From G963665925 sp963665925 (lineage in GTDB: Bacteria > Bacillota > Clostridia > Peptostreptococcales > Acidaminobacteraceae): a stretch of 64,000 bases of DNA. The translations under genes and the position numbers were made by a program. Below, in pieces: positions 62,683-64,000 of this stretch. How positions within the stretch are numbered: position 1 is the stretch's first letter; each line of letters opens with the position of its first letter. The notes under the pieces are model-generated. The model ran no database searches, had not been told where the DNA came from, and was given only the letters and a program-made list of their open reading frames with translations. The stretch covers positions 682,001 to 746,000 of the forward strand of contig OY762511.1 of NCBI GenBank assembly GCA_963665925.1, written 5' to 3'.

Positions 62683-64000
62683 ATGAAAAACTGGTGGAAA
62701 AAGGCATGTGTGTATCAGGTATATCCAGCGAGCTTTAACGATACAAGCGGCAGTGGAACGGGCGACCTTAGAGGTGTTACCCATAAGCTTGACTATCTGC
62801 AGGATTTAGGGATTGATGTCATTTGGTTGAGTCCTGTTTATGCTTCTCCCATGGCAGACAACGGCTATGATATTTCTGACTACTACGCAATCAATCCGCT
62901 CTTTGGCACCATGGAAGATATGGATGCACTCATAGAGGAAGCGGAAAACCGCGGTATCAAGATCATCATGGACCTTGTAGTCAACCATACTTCCGATGCC
63001 CACAAGTGGTTTGAGGAGGCAAAAGCCAACCCGGACAGCCCTTACAGGGACTACTACATTTTCAGAGATGACAAGGGACAGGTTCCCAATGACATGGATT
63101 CCATTTTCGGTGGTCCGGCATGGACCCTGGATGAAGTGTCTGGCATGTATTACTTCCATCTCTTCACCAAGGAACAGCCTGACCTCAACTGGGAAAACCC
63201 AGCCATGCGAAATGATGTCTACAAAATGATGAACTGGTGGCTGGACAAGGGTATTGCCGGCTTCAGAATGGATGTCATCGAAGTCATTGGCAAGATTCCA
63301 GATGAGAAGATTACAGACAACGGCCCCATGCTTCACCCCTATATCCAGGAGATGAACGCTGCGACCTACAAGGGGAGAGATATCCTTACCGTAGGCGAAT
63401 GCTGGGGCGCAACCATAGAAGATGCAAAAAAATACTCGAATCCTGACGGGAGTGAACTCTCCATGGTCTTCCAGTTTGACCATGTGAAATCCAGATGGGG
63501 TGATGCGGAGAAATGGCTCGCCGGTCCAGTTGACCTGCAAAAGCTCAAGGAAATCTTCAGCAAATGGCAACACGAGCTCTACGGCAAAGGATGGAACTCC
63601 CTGTTCTTTGGAAATCATGATTTGCCAAGGAGCGTCTCTTTCTGGGGCAATGACACCACCTACAGGGTTGAGTCCGCTAAAATGCTTGCTACCCTCCTCC
63701 ACGGCATGCAGGGGACGCCTTATATCTATCAGGGAGAAGAGCTGGGCATGACCAACATTCAGTTTGATGCCATTGAGGACTACAAGGATGTTGAAACCTT
63801 GAATTACTACCGTATCAAAACGGCGGAGGGAGAAGCCCATGATACGCTCATGTCGCGCATTCACACCATAGGCCGTGATAATGCGCGCACGCCAATGCAG
63901 TGGTCTTCTGAAGAGAATGCCGGATTCACAAGCGGCCAACCGTGGCTTGCAGTCAATCCCAATTACAAGGAGATCAATGCCGCCCAGCAGGTTGGAACAG
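62683..64000 (+). CDS. GH13 alpha-glucosidase (oligo-1,6-glucosidase type), 3' end outside the window
   Basis: The frame runs open to the right edge (439 codons seen). It has MDLVVNHTS (region I), GFRMDVIEVI with nucleophile D197, TVGECWG with acid/base E239 and FFGNHDLPR with D313. This is the GH13 alpha-glucosidase/isomaltase set. AAAGGAG lies 7 bases before the ATG. An antisense frame over most of it is not a gene. Divergent from marR, whose product could control it. Confidence 0.92.
   Translation, partial: MKNWWKKACVYQVYPASFNDTSGSGTGDLRGVTHKLDYLQDLGIDVIWLSPVYASPMADNGYDISDYYAINPLFGTMEDMDALIEEAENRGIKIIMDLVVNHTSDAHKWFEEAKANPDSPYRDYYIFRDDKGQVPNDMDSIFGGPAWTLDEVSGMYYFHLFTKEQPDLNWENPAMRNDVYKMMNWWLDKGIAGFRMDVIEVIGKIPDEKITDNGPMLHPYIQEMNAATYKGRDILTVGECWGATIEDAKKYSNPDGSELSMVFQFDHVKSRWGDAEKWLAGPVDLQKLKEIFSKWQHELYGKGWNSLFFGNHDLPRSVSFWGNDTTYRVESAKMLATLLHGMQGTPYIYQGEELGMTNIQFDAIEDYKDVETLNYYRIKTAEGEAHDTLMSRIHTIGRDNARTPMQWSSEENAGFTSGQPWLAVNPNYKEINAAQQVGT

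Noticed and set aside
62806..63939. 377-codon open frame on the minus strand
   Set aside because: It is antisense to the GH13 glucosidase, which has all catalytic motifs and a good start site.
1..64000. CRISPR arrays, tRNA or rRNA genes, complete insertion sequences
   Set aside because: I saw no regular spaced repeats, no tRNA or rRNA signatures and no transposase gene.

Overview
The window reads as a low-to-moderate GC, strictly anaerobic, amino-acid-fermenting member of the Clostridia. I base this on a lysine-fermentation operon (kamA, kdd, kamB, kamC), an arginine deiminase operon (arcA, arcB, arcC), an electron-bifurcating type [FeFe] hydrogenase (hndABCD-like), a second hydrogenase locus of the sensory type, 4-hydroxybutyrate dehydrogenase, AGGAGG ribosome binding sites, two sigma-54 activators and a likely selenoprotein. 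A relative of Acidaminobacter or Fusibacter would fit, but that genus-level guess is inference. There are no rRNA, tRNA, CRISPR or complete insertion-sequence genes.

Layout. 1-7.3 kb: lysine operon on the minus strand, cut at the left edge, with a sigma-54 promoter before kdd, a 335-base structured leader before kamA and its RocR-like activator. 7.3-12.3 kb: UPF1-like helicase, a winged-helix gene, DUF1934, gntR and ispE. 12.6-15.2 kb: a c-di-GMP-I riboswitch in front of a GGDEF-EAL gene. 15.2-18.9 kb: arc operon. 18.9-21.5 kb: veg, a Cys-cluster protein, a glutaredoxin and two loci of a hairpin repeat family whose stems change in step between copies. 21.4-26 kb: a 34-residue membrane peptide, a TIM-barrel protein, uraA with a PyrR-type leader, and a DUF1700/DUF4097 pair. 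26-35.1 kb: an orphan FliD-like gene, amidohydrolase, DUF2089/SHOCT pair, SPFH/NfeD pair, cation/proton antiporter and a GAF-GGDEF gene. 35.2-37.5 kb: a DnaA-box cluster, then arsR, permease, thioredoxin and a thioredoxin-like selenoprotein with an in-frame UGA.

37.5-42.1 kb: hndABCD-like hydrogenase operon on the minus strand, with two Rex-like operators upstream. 42.4-46.3 kb: hydrolase plus MFS transporter behind a sigma-54 promoter with two matching 18-bp upstream sites, next to the activator gene that probably binds them. 46.3-49.6 kb: mgsA, a tandem YkuS-like gene, a DUF134 regulator, an Mrp ATPase and RNase H. 49.7-54.4 kb: four-gene sensory hydrogenase cluster. 54.5-64 kb: 4hbD with a Rex-like site, a lipoprotein, a dioxygenase, GNAT, HPr-like, PH-like, aldose epimerase, methyltransferase and MarR genes, a small mobile-looking element, and a GH13 glucosidase cut by the right edge.

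How the parts work together. Lysine and arginine fermentation generate reduced carriers and ATP. The hydrogenases and 4-hydroxybutyrate dehydrogenase dispose of reductant, and Rex-like operators place at least two of these units under NADH/NAD control. Sigma-54 activators gate two catabolic units, and c-di-GMP signalling is represented by two cyclases, one under its own riboswitch. The least explained features are the selenoprotein, the covarying hairpin repeats, the kamA leader with its repeated ACCGACC motif and the DnaA-box cluster.
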